DNA of 12,351 bases, from NCBI GenBank assembly GCA_030635835.1, contig DAOVYB010000029.1:1-12351 (forward strand), in the 5' to 3' direction. The position numbers and the translations under genes are program-made. The notes beneath the pieces were generated by a model that saw nothing but the letters and a program-made list of their open reading frames with translations, had not been told where the DNA came from and made no database searches. Within the stretch, counting starts at the first letter, position 1; every line of letters starts with the position of its first letter. This document shows positions 1-6,973 of the stretch, piece after piece. Origin of the DNA: Gammaproteobacteria bacterium (lineage in GTDB: Bacteria; Pseudomonadota; Gammaproteobacteria; UBA6429).

Positions 1-1534
1 CACTAAGAAATAATCGAGGCGGTACAGCATTTTCATTTCGTTCTAATGCCTGAAGAAGATATTTCTCTGCAAGTTCGTATTGCCCCATAGCATAGTAAGC
101 TCGTCCAATATTATAGGGATAATCGTAAGTATAATATGGGTTAAGTGATACTCCCTTATTAATTAACTCTAGTGCTTTCTCGCCATTCCCCAGTGTATTT
201 TCTATAAGTGAAAGTAAACCATAACCATCTGCATAACTGGGAGCAATTTTTATTGATTGTTCAACCGCTTTAATTGCCTGTGGATATTCCCTGCGATACA
301 AATGTACAAAACCTAATGCCCAATATGCATGTTGAGCAGAATTTTTTAATGAAGTTGCTTTTACAGCTAACTCTAACGCACGATCTAAATCTGCTTGCGG
401 ACTATCTGACCAATTTGCGTTAACGCCCCTAATTTTTGCTACCGCTAAGCCACCATAAGGTCTTGGATAATTTTCATCTAAATGAATTGATTTTCGATAC
501 GCATCCTTCGCACGTGTATTTGCTTCTTTTGTTCTTTCAGTATAAAGCCTTTGTCCCAACATAAACTGATCATACGCTTCTAGATTATTAGTTGGACTAT
601 GATCCAAAGCCGCCTTTTCCTGAGTTGTTAAATTAACCGCAAGAGCTTTGACAATTTGTTGTGTAACATCATCCTGAACTTCAAAAATTTCAATTAATTT
701 TCGATCATATTTTTCTGCCCAGACCTGATAACCATTTGAGGTATCAATAAGTTGTGCACTTATACGAATATTATTTGACGATTTTTGAACACTACCCTGT
801 AACAAATACGCAATTTCCAGTTCCTTTCCAATTTTAATCGGATCAATTGTCTGATTTTTTAATCTGAATGAAGTGTTTCTCGCCATAACACGTAATGCGG
901 ATAAATGAGATAAATCAGTAATAACATTTTCAGTTATCCCATCGGTAAAATAATCCTGCTCAGTTTTACCACTCATATTCACGAATGGCAGTACTAAAAT
1001 GGCAGGTATGTTTTTAGACTCTGATTTAACTGAACTGAAAGTAGCATTCCAGTTGAACAGGAAGAAACTTAGCCCCAGCGCGATAAAAAACAAGCCCATC
1101 CAAAACTCTATTCGAAATATGAGATTATTAGATTTTTCAATTTCTAGTGGGGTTGGATGGTTTTCAATTGATGCTACTTCATTTTTTTCATGACTAACCT
1201 TTGCGATTAGACGGTAGCCTCTTTTAGACACAGTCTCAATGACTGTAGGATGTTTAGAATTATCATGGAATGCTTTTCGTAATTTAATCATTGCACTGGT
1301 TAGCGCATCGTAGCCAACCACACTTCCCTGCCAAACTTTTGCTTCAAGTTCCTCCCTTGAAATGACTTCCCCGTCTTTTTCTGCCAAACAGACCAGCAGA
1401 CTCATAACACGGGGTTCGAGTTTGATTTTATCCTCTCCGTTACTCAAATAGCCGGTATTTGGCTCAACAGTCCAATCTCCAACTATAAAATTACCGTTAA
1501 AAGACGCACTTTTACTCTCAGAATCACTCAGCAT
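1..1534 (-). CDS. Membrane-anchored winged-helix transcriptional regulator with TolB-like and TPR regions (3' end outside window)
   Basis: Reading the minus strand from the ATG at 1534 gives 511 open codons to the window edge. This is a 5'-complete, 3'-truncated gene. Residues ~14-112 form an OmpR/ToxR/CadC-type winged-helix DNA-binding domain: KLEPRVMSLLVCLAEK, then VISREELEAKVW, and the closing VIETVSKRGYRLIA wing. A single hydrophobic segment at ~144-162 (FWMGLFFIALGL...) would anchor it in the inner membrane. After it comes a TolB-like domain (~176-290; ILVLPFVNMSG, FTDGITENVITDLS, YLLQGSVQKSSNNIRISAQL), then TPR-like helices to the edge (AHWALGF-type and YNIGRAYYAMGQYELAEKYL). The start has an AAGGTG ribosome site 8 nt upstream. 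This architecture belongs to CadC-like one-component regulators, where a periplasmic part senses and the cytoplasmic part binds DNA. The signal is unknown. The divergent gene at 1693 is its most likely target (inference). Confidence 0.9.
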   Translation of the reverse strand, partial: MLSDSESKSASFNGNFIVGDWTVEPNTGYLSNGEDKIKLEPRVMSLLVCLAEKDGEVISREELEAKVWQGSVVGYDALTSAMIKLRKAFHDNSKHPTVIETVSKRGYRLIAKVSHEKNEVASIENHPTPLEIEKSNNLIFRIEFWMGLFFIALGLSFFLFNWNATFSSVKSESKNIPAILVLPFVNMSGKTEQDYFTDGITENVITDLSHLSALRVMARNTSFRLKNQTIDPIKIGKELEIAYLLQGSVQKSSNNIRISAQLIDTSNGYQVWAEKYDRKLIEIFEVQDDVTQQIVKALAVNLTTQEKAALDHSPTNNLEAYDQFMLGQRLYTERTKEANTRAKDAYRKSIHLDENYPRPYGGLAVAKIRGVNANWSDSPQADLDRALELAVKATSLKNSAQHAYWALGFVHLYRREYPQAIKAVEQSIKIAPSYADGYGLLSLIENTLGNGEKALELINKGVSLNPYYTYDYPYNIGRAYYAMGQYELAEKYLLQALERNENAVPPRLFLS

Positions 1535-1591
1535 CGTCGTTTCACCTTGTTTTTATGACTTTCGTCGTTTTTATGTCGGGAAAACGTCGTT
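1535..1591 (-). promoter_or_regulatory. Triple AACGACG repeat in the regulator leader, candidate operator
   Basis: The heptamer AACGACG (minus strand; CGTCGTT on plus) occurs three times within 57 nt, at 1535-1541, 1563-1569 and 1585-1591. Start-to-start spacings are 28 and 22 nt. The first copy directly abuts the ATG of the winged-helix gene. Clustered direct repeats next to a ToxR/CadC-type gene fit binding sites for that regulator, but spacing is not an exact helical multiple. No binding evidence exists here, so the operator role is inference. Confidence 0.35.
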
Positions 1592-1596
1592 AAAGC

Positions 1597-1606
1597 ATAA
1601 GCTTAT
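1597..1606. promoter_or_regulatory. Perfect 10-bp palindrome in the divergent intergenic region
   Basis: ATAAGCTTAT is a perfect palindrome lying between the regulator gene and the divergent small exported gene. It could be a dimeric repressor or activator site. Ten bases is short for this AT content, so chance is possible. No convincing -35/-10 pair could be assigned with confidence on either side of it. Confidence 0.2.
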
Positions 1607-1692
1607 CGCCGCAAAAAACTCCTCACTTCAGGCTAACTTTAGCTTTAAGAAACAACACAAACATAACATAAATATAGTTCAGGAGAATCATC

Positions 1693-2064
1693 ATGCAAAA
1701 TACAAATAACCACAATTCACTAATTAAATCCGTTACTTTAATCGCTACTTTTTCTGCACTATTATTTAGTAATTTAGCAATTGCTGATGAGGCAGAAAAT
1801 ATAGAAATCGCTTTATTAGATTCTGCTGACAAATGGCAAATGAACCGCTTATTTGAACCTACCCAAAAACAAGAGCTAAAAGAACACAATGGTCAAATCA
1901 TGATTTATGACGGTCTTCGTGACACAACAGTTGCTCAAGCACTGAATGAAAACTTTGACCGCATCGAAAACATGATGTTCACCCGAATTGTTATTACTGA
2001 CGATTTAGGGGAGCCTGAAGTTGATGAATTAGGAAATGTTTTAGTTGAAGATGACGGTTGCTAA
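1693..2064 (+). CDS. Small exported acidic protein of unknown function
   Basis: This 123-residue protein is not one I can name. A good AGGAGA ribosome site lies 7 nt before the ATG. Residues 1-31 look like a Sec signal peptide: a polar start, a hydrophobic core (VTLIATFSALLFSNL), and AIA as the cleavage motif before DEAEN. The mature part is about 92 residues. Its middle (KWQMNRLFEPTQKQELKE, then GQIMIYDGLRDTTVAQAL and FDRIENMMFTRIVITDD) looks like a folded domain with predicted helices. The tail is strongly acidic and ends in DDGC; that terminal Cys is the only cysteine. No lipobox, membrane helix or enzyme motif is seen. It is divergent from the membrane-bound regulator, 158 nt away, so it may be controlled by it. 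It ends just before a hairpin whose U-tract serves the opposite strand. Confidence 0.75.
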   Translation: MQNTNNHNSLIKSVTLIATFSALLFSNLAIADEAENIEIALLDSADKWQMNRLFEPTQKQELKEHNGQIMIYDGLRDTTVAQALNENFDRIENMMFTRIVITDDLGEPEVDELGNVLVEDDGC

Positions 2065-2082
2065 TATGAAAGCAGATGAAAA

Positions 2083-2121
2083 AATGTAGATTGTCTTGCT
2101 GCTATAAAGGCAATCTACATT
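2083..2121 (-). terminator. Rho-independent terminator of the cbiB-cobD-btuF operon
   Basis: AATGTAGATTG and CAATCTACATT form a perfect 11-bp stem, which extends inward by about four more pairs including one G-U wobble. Read on the minus strand the stem is followed at once by a run of T (the plus strand has six A at 2079-2084, partly within the stem). This places it as the terminator of btuF, about 13 nt after its stop codon. On the plus strand the downstream bases are AAATAATAAGG without a T-run, so termination of the small gene there would be weaker. Confidence 0.75.
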
Positions 2122-2133
2122 AAATAATAAGGT

Positions 2134-3006
2134 TTAGTTTCTGGCTCGCTCTAATAACTCACAAAGTTTATCTGCACCATTTAAAATCCTTGGTCCAACC
2201 CGTTGCATTAATGCTGGATCAATATAAAAAAGATGTGCATTTTTAACTGCCGGTAGTTCAGGCCATGCTTTCCATTCTTCTAACCATTCCGGACGAGCTT
2301 TACCCATACCACCTGAAATAATCGCTTCTGCTTTCGAAGCAAGTACGGATTCAAGCGATATACGTGGTGTTAATATCTTAAGATCAGCAAAGACATTTTC
2401 ACCACCACAAAGCGTGATAATTTCAGATATTAGGTGATTACCACTAATGGTCATTATGGGTTTATTCCATATCTGATAAAAGACTTTTACTTTTTCCTTG
2501 TGTGAAAATTTTTCTTTTAATGATTCATAATGTTTTAAAAATTCATTCGCAGTTTTATTAGCAATTTTATTCGTACCTGCCAGCACACCAAAACGTTGTA
2601 TTGTTTTAGCAATATCCTTTGGATAACGTGGCTCACTCATAAAAACTTTAATACCAAATGTCGTTAATTTATCAACTTGCTTAAGATTATTACCTGAAGG
2701 CCAGGCGATGACTAAATCAGGTTTAAGTGAAATAATTTTTTCTAAATCAGCTGAAGGATAGCCGCCTACGCGGGGGATCCTTTTTGCTGCTTCAGGATAA
2801 TCACTATATGAGACGGCACCGATAATTTTGTCACCCGCTCCAGCAGCAAACAAAGATTCAGTAATATGTGGCGCAAGACTGATAATACGTTTTGCGGGTT
2901 GTTGTAAACTAACAATATTTCCCTGATCATCCTTTACACTGACATCGGCCTGTACAGCAGTCATTAAACCTAAACTTAAAAGTAAAATATTTAATTGCTT
3001 AAACAT
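2134..3006 (-). CDS. btuF: Periplasmic cobalamin/corrinoid-binding protein, BtuF type
   Basis: This 290-residue protein binds vitamin B12 or its precursors in the periplasm and hands them to a BtuCD-type ABC importer. Residues 1-20 form a Sec signal peptide ending AVQA before DVSV; there is no lipobox, so it should be soluble. The rest matches the class III periplasmic binding fold (Peripla_BP_2): RIISLAPHITESLFAAGAGD (40-59), VSYSDYP (65-71), VGGYPSADLEKI, KPDLVIAW (95-102), and a C-terminal lobe with SGNHLISEIITLCGGENVF. The length is normal for BtuF, and other ligands such as haem or siderophores are less likely given the neighbours. The ATG overlaps the cobD stop by 8 nt (ATGTTTAA), which suggests coupled translation as the last gene of the operon. 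No btuC or btuD is in the window, so its membrane partner must be encoded elsewhere. Confidence 0.9.
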   Translation of the reverse strand: MFKQLNILLLSLGLMTAVQADVSVKDDQGNIVSLQQPAKRIISLAPHITESLFAAGAGDKIIGAVSYSDYPEAAKRIPRVGGYPSADLEKIISLKPDLVIAWPSGNNLKQVDKLTTFGIKVFMSEPRYPKDIAKTIQRFGVLAGTNKIANKTANEFLKHYESLKEKFSHKEKVKVFYQIWNKPIMTISGNHLISEIITLCGGENVFADLKILTPRISLESVLASKAEAIISGGMGKARPEWLEEWKAWPELPAVKNAHLFYIDPALMQRVGPRILNGADKLCELLERARN

Positions 3007-4078
3007 AAGATTTTATTTTCTCTTTATTATCTTCTGTCACATCAACTATCTTAGTTAATACTTTGCTTAATCGTAACCACTGTTCTTCATTTACAGGCAA
3101 GCCAAAACGAAGACTTGCTTGAGATGTTATTGCATTAACAGTACGATGTTTTTCAAAATAGCGAATTAATATTCCCTCTCTGGCAAAGGCTTCATAAATT
3201 TCTTTTGCCTGAGGATGATATAACCATTGAAACAAAGCTGTTCCGCCTGTTGGTCTCAACTCATTTTCTGTTAACAATTGATATAAGCGGTTACCAGATT
3301 CATTTAAAGCATTTCGCATTTGTATGTGCCATGATTTATCACGTAATGCTTGTTTAGCAATGTAACGTGTTGGCCCGGTTAATGTCCATGGACCGAGTTT
3401 ATTTGCTAATCGCTGTAATAATTCTTTATCACTTATTACGAAACCACAGCGCACGCCAGCTAAACCAAAAAACTTACCTAGTGAACGCAATACAATTAAG
3501 CCAGGTTTAATACCGGTTGAAAGTAAACTATTTTCAGGTGTGACATCCATGAAAGCTTCATCAACAATTAACCAGCCACCTTTAGTTGAAAGCTGCTGAT
3601 GCCAGCTTAATAATTTATGAACAGGGATCATTTTTCCTGTTGGATTATTTGGATTAATAACCACCAAAATATCGATATTTTCAAGCTGCTGTTCAACATC
3701 TTCTTCATGTAATTGAATAACAGTGTGCCCAGCTTGTTTCCAGTTATACTCATGCTCAGCATAGGTTGGCGATATAACACCGACACTGGATAAAGAACGT
3801 AAAGTCGGTAATGTTTGAATAGCCGCTTGTGATCCTGCGATAGGCAAACACACTTCACACCCATAATACTCACATGCAGCTGTTTGTAAGCCATCATCTT
3901 CTTGCGGTAAAGCCTGCCATATTGATGCGGGTACATCATGAACAGCCCAGCCATTTGGATTTAAACCGGTTGATAAATCCAGCCATTCATTTTCAGGGAT
4001 AGCATATTTTTTAGCCGCAGCTAAAATTCTTCCGCCATGCGCGAGTCCCTTAGGTTTAAATTCATTATTGAGTGACAA
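2999..4078 (-). CDS. cobD: L-threonine-O-3-phosphate decarboxylase (PLP enzyme of B12 side chain)
   Basis: CobD decarboxylates threonine phosphate to (R)-1-amino-2-propanol O-2-phosphate, the linker that CbiB attaches to adenosylcobyric acid. Pseudomonas naming calls this cobC. The 359-residue protein is a class I/II aminotransferase fold: N-terminal HGGRI (14-18) and LDLSTGLNPNG (33-43), NPNNPTG (142-148), VDEAF (172-176), the PLP-binding Lys202 in SLGKFFGLAG, and the substrate arginine region SLRFGLP (322-328). Length is normal. The start is TTG at 4078, supported by a GGGG ribosome site about 9 nt upstream and by the HGGRI region lying just inside; no ATG precedes that conserved block in frame. 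The gene overlaps the end of cbiB by 14 nt and the start of btuF by 8 nt, so it is the middle gene of a coupled operon. Confidence 0.93.
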   Translation of the reverse strand: MSLNNEFKPKGLAHGGRILAAAKKYAIPENEWLDLSTGLNPNGWAVHDVPASIWQALPQEDDGLQTAACEYYGCEVCLPIAGSQAAIQTLPTLRSLSSVGVISPTYAEHEYNWKQAGHTVIQLHEEDVEQQLENIDILVVINPNNPTGKMIPVHKLLSWHQQLSTKGGWLIVDEAFMDVTPENSLLSTGIKPGLIVLRSLGKFFGLAGVRCGFVISDKELLQRLANKLGPWTLTGPTRYIAKQALRDKSWHIQMRNALNESGNRLYQLLTENELRPTGGTALFQWLYHPQAKEIYEAFAREGILIRYFEKHRTVNAITSQASLRFGLPVNEEQWLRLSKVLTKIVDVTEDNKEKIKSYV

Positions 4079-5006
4079 AAATATATTCCCCTATTACTAT
4101 CACCAGCATCCAAATGGCGATACTTTTATAAACCAACTTGATTGCACGATTAATATCATCGACTTGCGGTGAATTATCACAACCTAATTCAGGTCGTGTT
4201 ATAACTTGACCATGATATGTTGCGGAACCTCCAAGAGAAACATTTAATGCTCCTGCGCCACTTGCCATCACCACACCCGGGTTAATACCATGCCAATGTT
4301 TTGCCTGTTTTTGCCAACACGACCATGCACTTAAGGTACTACCTGCAAGCGCATAACTTAATGCGGTTATTCGAGCAGGAAACCAGTTTAAACCATCATC
4401 TATTCGAGCTGCTGCCCAGCCAAAATACGTAAAGCGCTCCGTTTTATATCCCCACATAGCGTCGAGAGTATTTGCTAAACGATACAACACCACACCCGGC
4501 GCACCAAAGATAATAAACCAGAAGATAGCCGCAAAAATAGCATCGTTACCATTTTCTAAGACAGACTCAATTGTCGCCTGATTAATCGCAACTTCATCAC
4601 TGTTTGAAGTATCACGACTCACCATCATCGCAATTTGTTTTCTTGCTTGCACAAGATCCTGCTTCTTTAGTGCAACACTTACCGCCTGGGCATGTTGCAT
4701 AAGACTTTTGGTACCTACTGCAATTGTTAAGCAAACTATACCGATTATAATTTCAATCTGAGGATGTATTTGTTGCAGTGACTGTTGTAAAAACCAAACA
4801 ATAAGCACAAAGGGCAGAACCATAAGAGTCCATGCTGCAAGACCTCTTATATATGATGAAAAATGATGTTTTTCCGAAGCTTTATTAAGTTTGTTTTCTA
4901 AAGCACTTGCGATATTCCCAAAACCAACCAAAGGATGCCAACGGCGAGGTTCACCAAAAATAGCATCAATCAGGAGGGCAATTACAATAATAACGGAAAC
5001 TATCAT
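4065..5006 (-). CDS. cbiB: Adenosylcobinamide-phosphate synthase CbiB (inner membrane)
   Basis: CbiB joins aminopropanol phosphate to adenosylcobyric acid, giving adenosylcobinamide phosphate (cobD in Pseudomonas naming). The 313-residue protein has the family signature near its N-terminus, DAIFGEPRRWHPLVGFG (14-30), then hydrophobic segments at ~57-75 and ~86-97. It also has the conserved MVSRDT (128-133), ESVLENGNDAIFAAIFW (147-163), NTLDAMWGY (179-187), a NPGVVMASGAGALNVSLGG loop (242-260), and a final membrane helix (~294-311). Length is typical. The ATG is the first possible start, since a TAA lies in frame 12 nt upstream, but no clear Shine-Dalgarno is seen. It is the first gene of the cbiB-cobD-btuF operon, and its start is only 20 nt from the left arm of a repeat element. 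Confidence 0.93.
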   Translation of the reverse strand: MIVSVIIVIALLIDAIFGEPRRWHPLVGFGNIASALENKLNKASEKHHFSSYIRGLAAWTLMVLPFVLIVWFLQQSLQQIHPQIEIIIGIVCLTIAVGTKSLMQHAQAVSVALKKQDLVQARKQIAMMVSRDTSNSDEVAINQATIESVLENGNDAIFAAIFWFIIFGAPGVVLYRLANTLDAMWGYKTERFTYFGWAAARIDDGLNWFPARITALSYALAGSTLSAWSCWQKQAKHWHGINPGVVMASGAGALNVSLGGSATYHGQVITRPELGCDNSPQVDDINRAIKLVYKSIAIWMLVIVIGEYIFVTQ

Positions 5007-5025
5007 TAAACTATTTTAAAGGATA

Positions 5026-5055
5026 AACCACGGGGAACACAGGGTTCACGGGGAA
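5026..5055. repeat. Left arm: three 9-nt units
   Basis: After AAC, the arm consists of three consecutive nonamers: CACGGGGAA (5029-5037), CACAGGGTT (5038-5046) and CACGGGGAA (5047-5055). The first and third are identical. The arm begins 20 nt upstream of the cbiB start and so would be in the cbiB mRNA leader if transcription starts within the element. Confidence 0.7.
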
Positions 5056-5128
5056 ATTTTAGCCATAAAAAAATGTGAGATTAATTTAGATCTGTTTTTC
5101 ATATATAAATAGTGATTAAAAGATGTTC

Positions 5129-5150
5129 GTTGGACTAAAGTCCAACCTAC
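5129..5150 (-). repeat. REP sequence (GTAG plus palindrome)
   Basis: On the minus strand the tetranucleotide GTAG (5150-5147) is followed directly by GTTGGACTTTAGTCCAAC, a hairpin with 8-bp stem and 2-nt loop. A GTAG head followed by a palindrome is the definition of REP elements mobilised in trans by REP-associated tyrosine transposases (RAYTs). Only one copy is visible, with no inverted partner, and no RAYT gene is in the window. Confidence 0.7.
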
Positions 5151-5300
5151 AAAAACACAATACTCATCTAGGTCAACTAAGCCGACACGAAACTAATTCG
5201 TTTTCGCAATGACTCTCTATAACCGATTTTTTATCAAACAGACACCCACTAATATATTCATTGAAATTAGCCTGAAATCCAACCAATAAAAAATATGACT

Positions 5301-5364
5301 TCCCCCTGTAACCCTGTGTTCCCCGTGGTTAATTGTTGTCTTTGAGTGCTTAGTGTCCTTTGTG
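5301..5364. repeat. Right arm and adjoining degenerate 9-nt units reaching the cobQ leader
   Basis: Read on the minus strand, 5327-5301 holds CACGGGGAA, CACAGGGTT and a degenerate ACAGGGGGA. After a 10-nt gap, 5364-5338 holds three further related units: CACAAAGGA, CACTAAGCA and CTCAAAGAC. All follow a 9-nt period. The second block ends 24 nt before the preferred cobQ ATG and contains the GTG at 5353, which argues against that codon as the start of cobQ. Confidence 0.6.
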
Positions 5365-5388
5365 GCACAAAAATGTCAAAATATCGCT

Positions 5389-6852
5389 ATGAGAAAAACA
5401 CGCACAATAATGATTCAGGGCACCACCTCTGATGCCGGAAAAAGCACCCTCGTTGCAGGTTTGTGTCGCATATTAAAAAATCGTGGTGAAAAAGTTGTCC
5501 CTTTCAAACCACAAAATATGGCGCTGAATAGTGCTGTCACGGTAGATGGCGGTGAAATTGGTCGGGCTCAGGCAGTACAGGCACTCGCAGCAGGACTTGA
5601 GCCACACACTGACATGAATCCTGTTTTACTCAAACCTAATTCAGACACCGGAGCACAAGTTATTGTGCATGGTCATGCCGTCACCAACCTTTCTGCTGTG
5701 GATTATCATGAGTACAAAACTACCGCCATGAAAGCGGTCTTAGAATCTTATAACCGTCTTAAAGAACAATACGACTGGATTATTGTTGAAGGTGCTGGCA
5801 GCCCTGCTGAAATAAATTTACGCGATCGTGATATCGCTAATATGGGCTTTGCAGAAGAAGTTGATTGCCCGGTCATTATTGTTGGTGACATTAACCGAGG
5901 TGGTGTATTTGCTCACCTCACTGGTACACTTGATTTATTATCTGATTCAGAACAACAGCGCACCCTCGGATTTATTATTAACAGCTTTCGTGGTGATATC
6001 AGCTTATTACAATCCGGATTAGATTGGCTTGAAGATAAAACACATAAAAAAGTTTTTGGTGTATTACCCTATTTACATGGATTTCATCTTGAAGCAGAAG
6101 ACAGTGTAACGACAGCCCAGGTTATCGATGATTCAAACTCGCAGAAAATAATCAATATTGTTGTCCCGGTATTCCCTCATATTGCAAACCATACCGATCT
6201 TGACGCCTTACGCTTACACCCACAAGTTAACTTACAATTTATTACCACAGGTCAAATGAAATCTGATGCCGATGTAATTATTTTGGCCGGGAGTAAAAGC
6301 GTACAAAGTGATCTCGATTGGTTAAAACAACAAGGCTGGCAAGAACATATCCAGAAACATTTACGTTATGGCGGTAAGCTCATCGGCATCTGTGGTGGTT
6401 ACCAAATGTTAGGCCAGAAACTGCATGACCCAAATGGTATCGAAGGTCCGGCAGGAAGTGGGGCAGGATTAGGCTTACTTGATTTTGAAACCGTATTAGA
6501 AACACAAAAACAACTGACTCGTGTTGAGGGACAATTCATCTGGGACAATGCAGCTGTAACAGGTTATGAAATTCATATGTGCACATCGAAAGGGCCGGCT
6601 TTAAGTCACCCGGCTGTGAAATTAAAGGATAAAGTTGATGGTGTGATCTCGAAAGATGGACAAATCATCGGGACATATTTACATGGTTTGTTTGATAAAG
6701 AAACGGCTCTTCACAGTTTATTAAACTGGGCAGGTTTGCAAGATATAGAAAACTTTGATTATGAAAGCTTACGCGAACAGGAACTGGATCGTTTAGCCAG
6801 TGAAATGCAACAACATATTGATATTGATTTACTACTCGACAAGAGCACTTAA
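5389..6852 (+). CDS. cobQ: Adenosylcobyric acid synthase (glutamine-dependent amidotransferase)
   Basis: CobQ (CbiP) amidates the b, d, e and g carboxylates of adenosylcobyrinic acid a,c-diamide with glutamine and ATP. From the ATG at 5389 the protein has 487 residues, the usual length. The ATP-binding synthetase half starts at once with [12 protein letters not shown] (8-19), a deviant P-loop, followed by [11 protein letters not shown] (38-48), [21 protein letters not shown] (133-153) and [10 protein letters not shown] (167-176). The C-terminal class I glutamine amidotransferase domain has the nucleophile Cys335 in [18 protein letters not shown] (392-398) and His432 in TYLHGLF. An in-frame GTG at 5353 would add 12 residues encoded by repeat DNA and is rejected. 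No strong ribosome site precedes either codon. It is divergent from cbiB. Its substrate comes from corrin-ring synthesis, implying a de novo pathway elsewhere. Confidence 0.95.
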   Translation: MRKTRTIMIQGTTSDAGKSTLVAGLCRILKNRGEKVVPFKPQNMALNSAVTVDGGEIGRAQAVQALAAGLEPHTDMNPVLLKPNSDTGAQVIVHGHAVTNLSAVDYHEYKTTAMKAVLESYNRLKEQYDWIIVEGAGSPAEINLRDRDIANMGFAEEVDCPVIIVGDINRGGVFAHLTGTLDLLSDSEQQRTLGFIINSFRGDISLLQSGLDWLEDKTHKKVFGVLPYLHGFHLEAEDSVTTAQVIDDSNSQKIINIVVPVFPHIANHTDLDALRLHPQVNLQFITTGQMKSDADVIILAGSKSVQSDLDWLKQQGWQEHIQKHLRYGGKLIGICGGYQMLGQKLHDPNGIEGPAGSGAGLGLLDFETVLETQKQLTRVEGQFIWDNAAVTGYEIHMCTSKGPALSHPAVKLKDKVDGVISKDGQIIGTYLHGLFDKETALHSLLNWAGLQDIENFDYESLREQELDRLASEMQQHIDIDLLLDKST

Positions 6853-6916
6853 TCAGAGATATATTTAATAAATAACCTATACTCATAATATTCAATTAAC
6901 GCAGACTATAAGTTTT

Positions 6917-6940
6917 GCAAAACACAGGATTATGTTTTGC
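6917..6940 (+). terminator. Possible terminator hairpin after cobQ
   Basis: GCAAAACA and TGTTTTGC pair perfectly over 8 bp around an 8-nt loop, followed by TTTATT. The left strand also belongs to a 12-bp palindrome GTTTTGCAAAAC (6912-6923), so two alternative folds exist. The GC content of the stem is low and the T-run is broken, so termination may be leaky, allowing read-through into the next gene on the same strand. The hairpin includes the ATG at 6932. Confidence 0.4.
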
Positions 6941-6973
6941 TTTATTAAACAAAAATTTACTGTGACTATAATA

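Larger units (their letters stand above)
5025..5332. mobile_element. MITE-like non-coding element with inverted 9-nt-unit arms around a REP sequence
   Basis: The 382 nt between cbiB and cobQ hold no gene and are dominated by this element. A 21-bp perfect inverted repeat, AACCACGGGGAACACAGGG plus TT at 5026-5046, is matched by its reverse complement at 5310-5330, and the similarity continues imperfectly inward for about ten bases. The ~263 nt between the perfect arms are AT-rich, carry a REP sequence at 5129-5150, and show no open frame. No transposase is present and no target-site duplication could be assigned, so the name MITE-like describes the structure only. Similar CACRGGG-type repeats occur scattered in many bacterial genomes (general recollection). 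Any promoters for cbiB and cobQ must lie in or next to this element; none could be assigned with confidence. Confidence 0.55.

Noticed and set aside
999..1193. Short plus-strand open frame opposite the regulator gene
   Set aside because: It is the reverse complement of the regulator's membrane segment region, and the product has no plausible features.
5170..5200. Small hairpin ACGAA/TTCGT inside the element
   Set aside because: A 5-bp stem of this kind is expected by chance in AT-rich DNA and has no T-run.
5025..5364. CRISPR-like or tandem repeat array
   Set aside because: The 9-nt units are contiguous with no spacers, and the arms are inverted, so a CRISPR array is excluded.
5353..5388. 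GTG-initiated extension of CobQ by 12 residues
   Set aside because: The extra codons lie in 9-nt-period repeat DNA and the family length is met from the ATG at 5389.
6932..6973. Upstream ATG for the LpxR-like gene
   Set aside because: It sits in a perfect hairpin and would put a 14-residue leader before an otherwise normal signal peptide. Not fully excluded.
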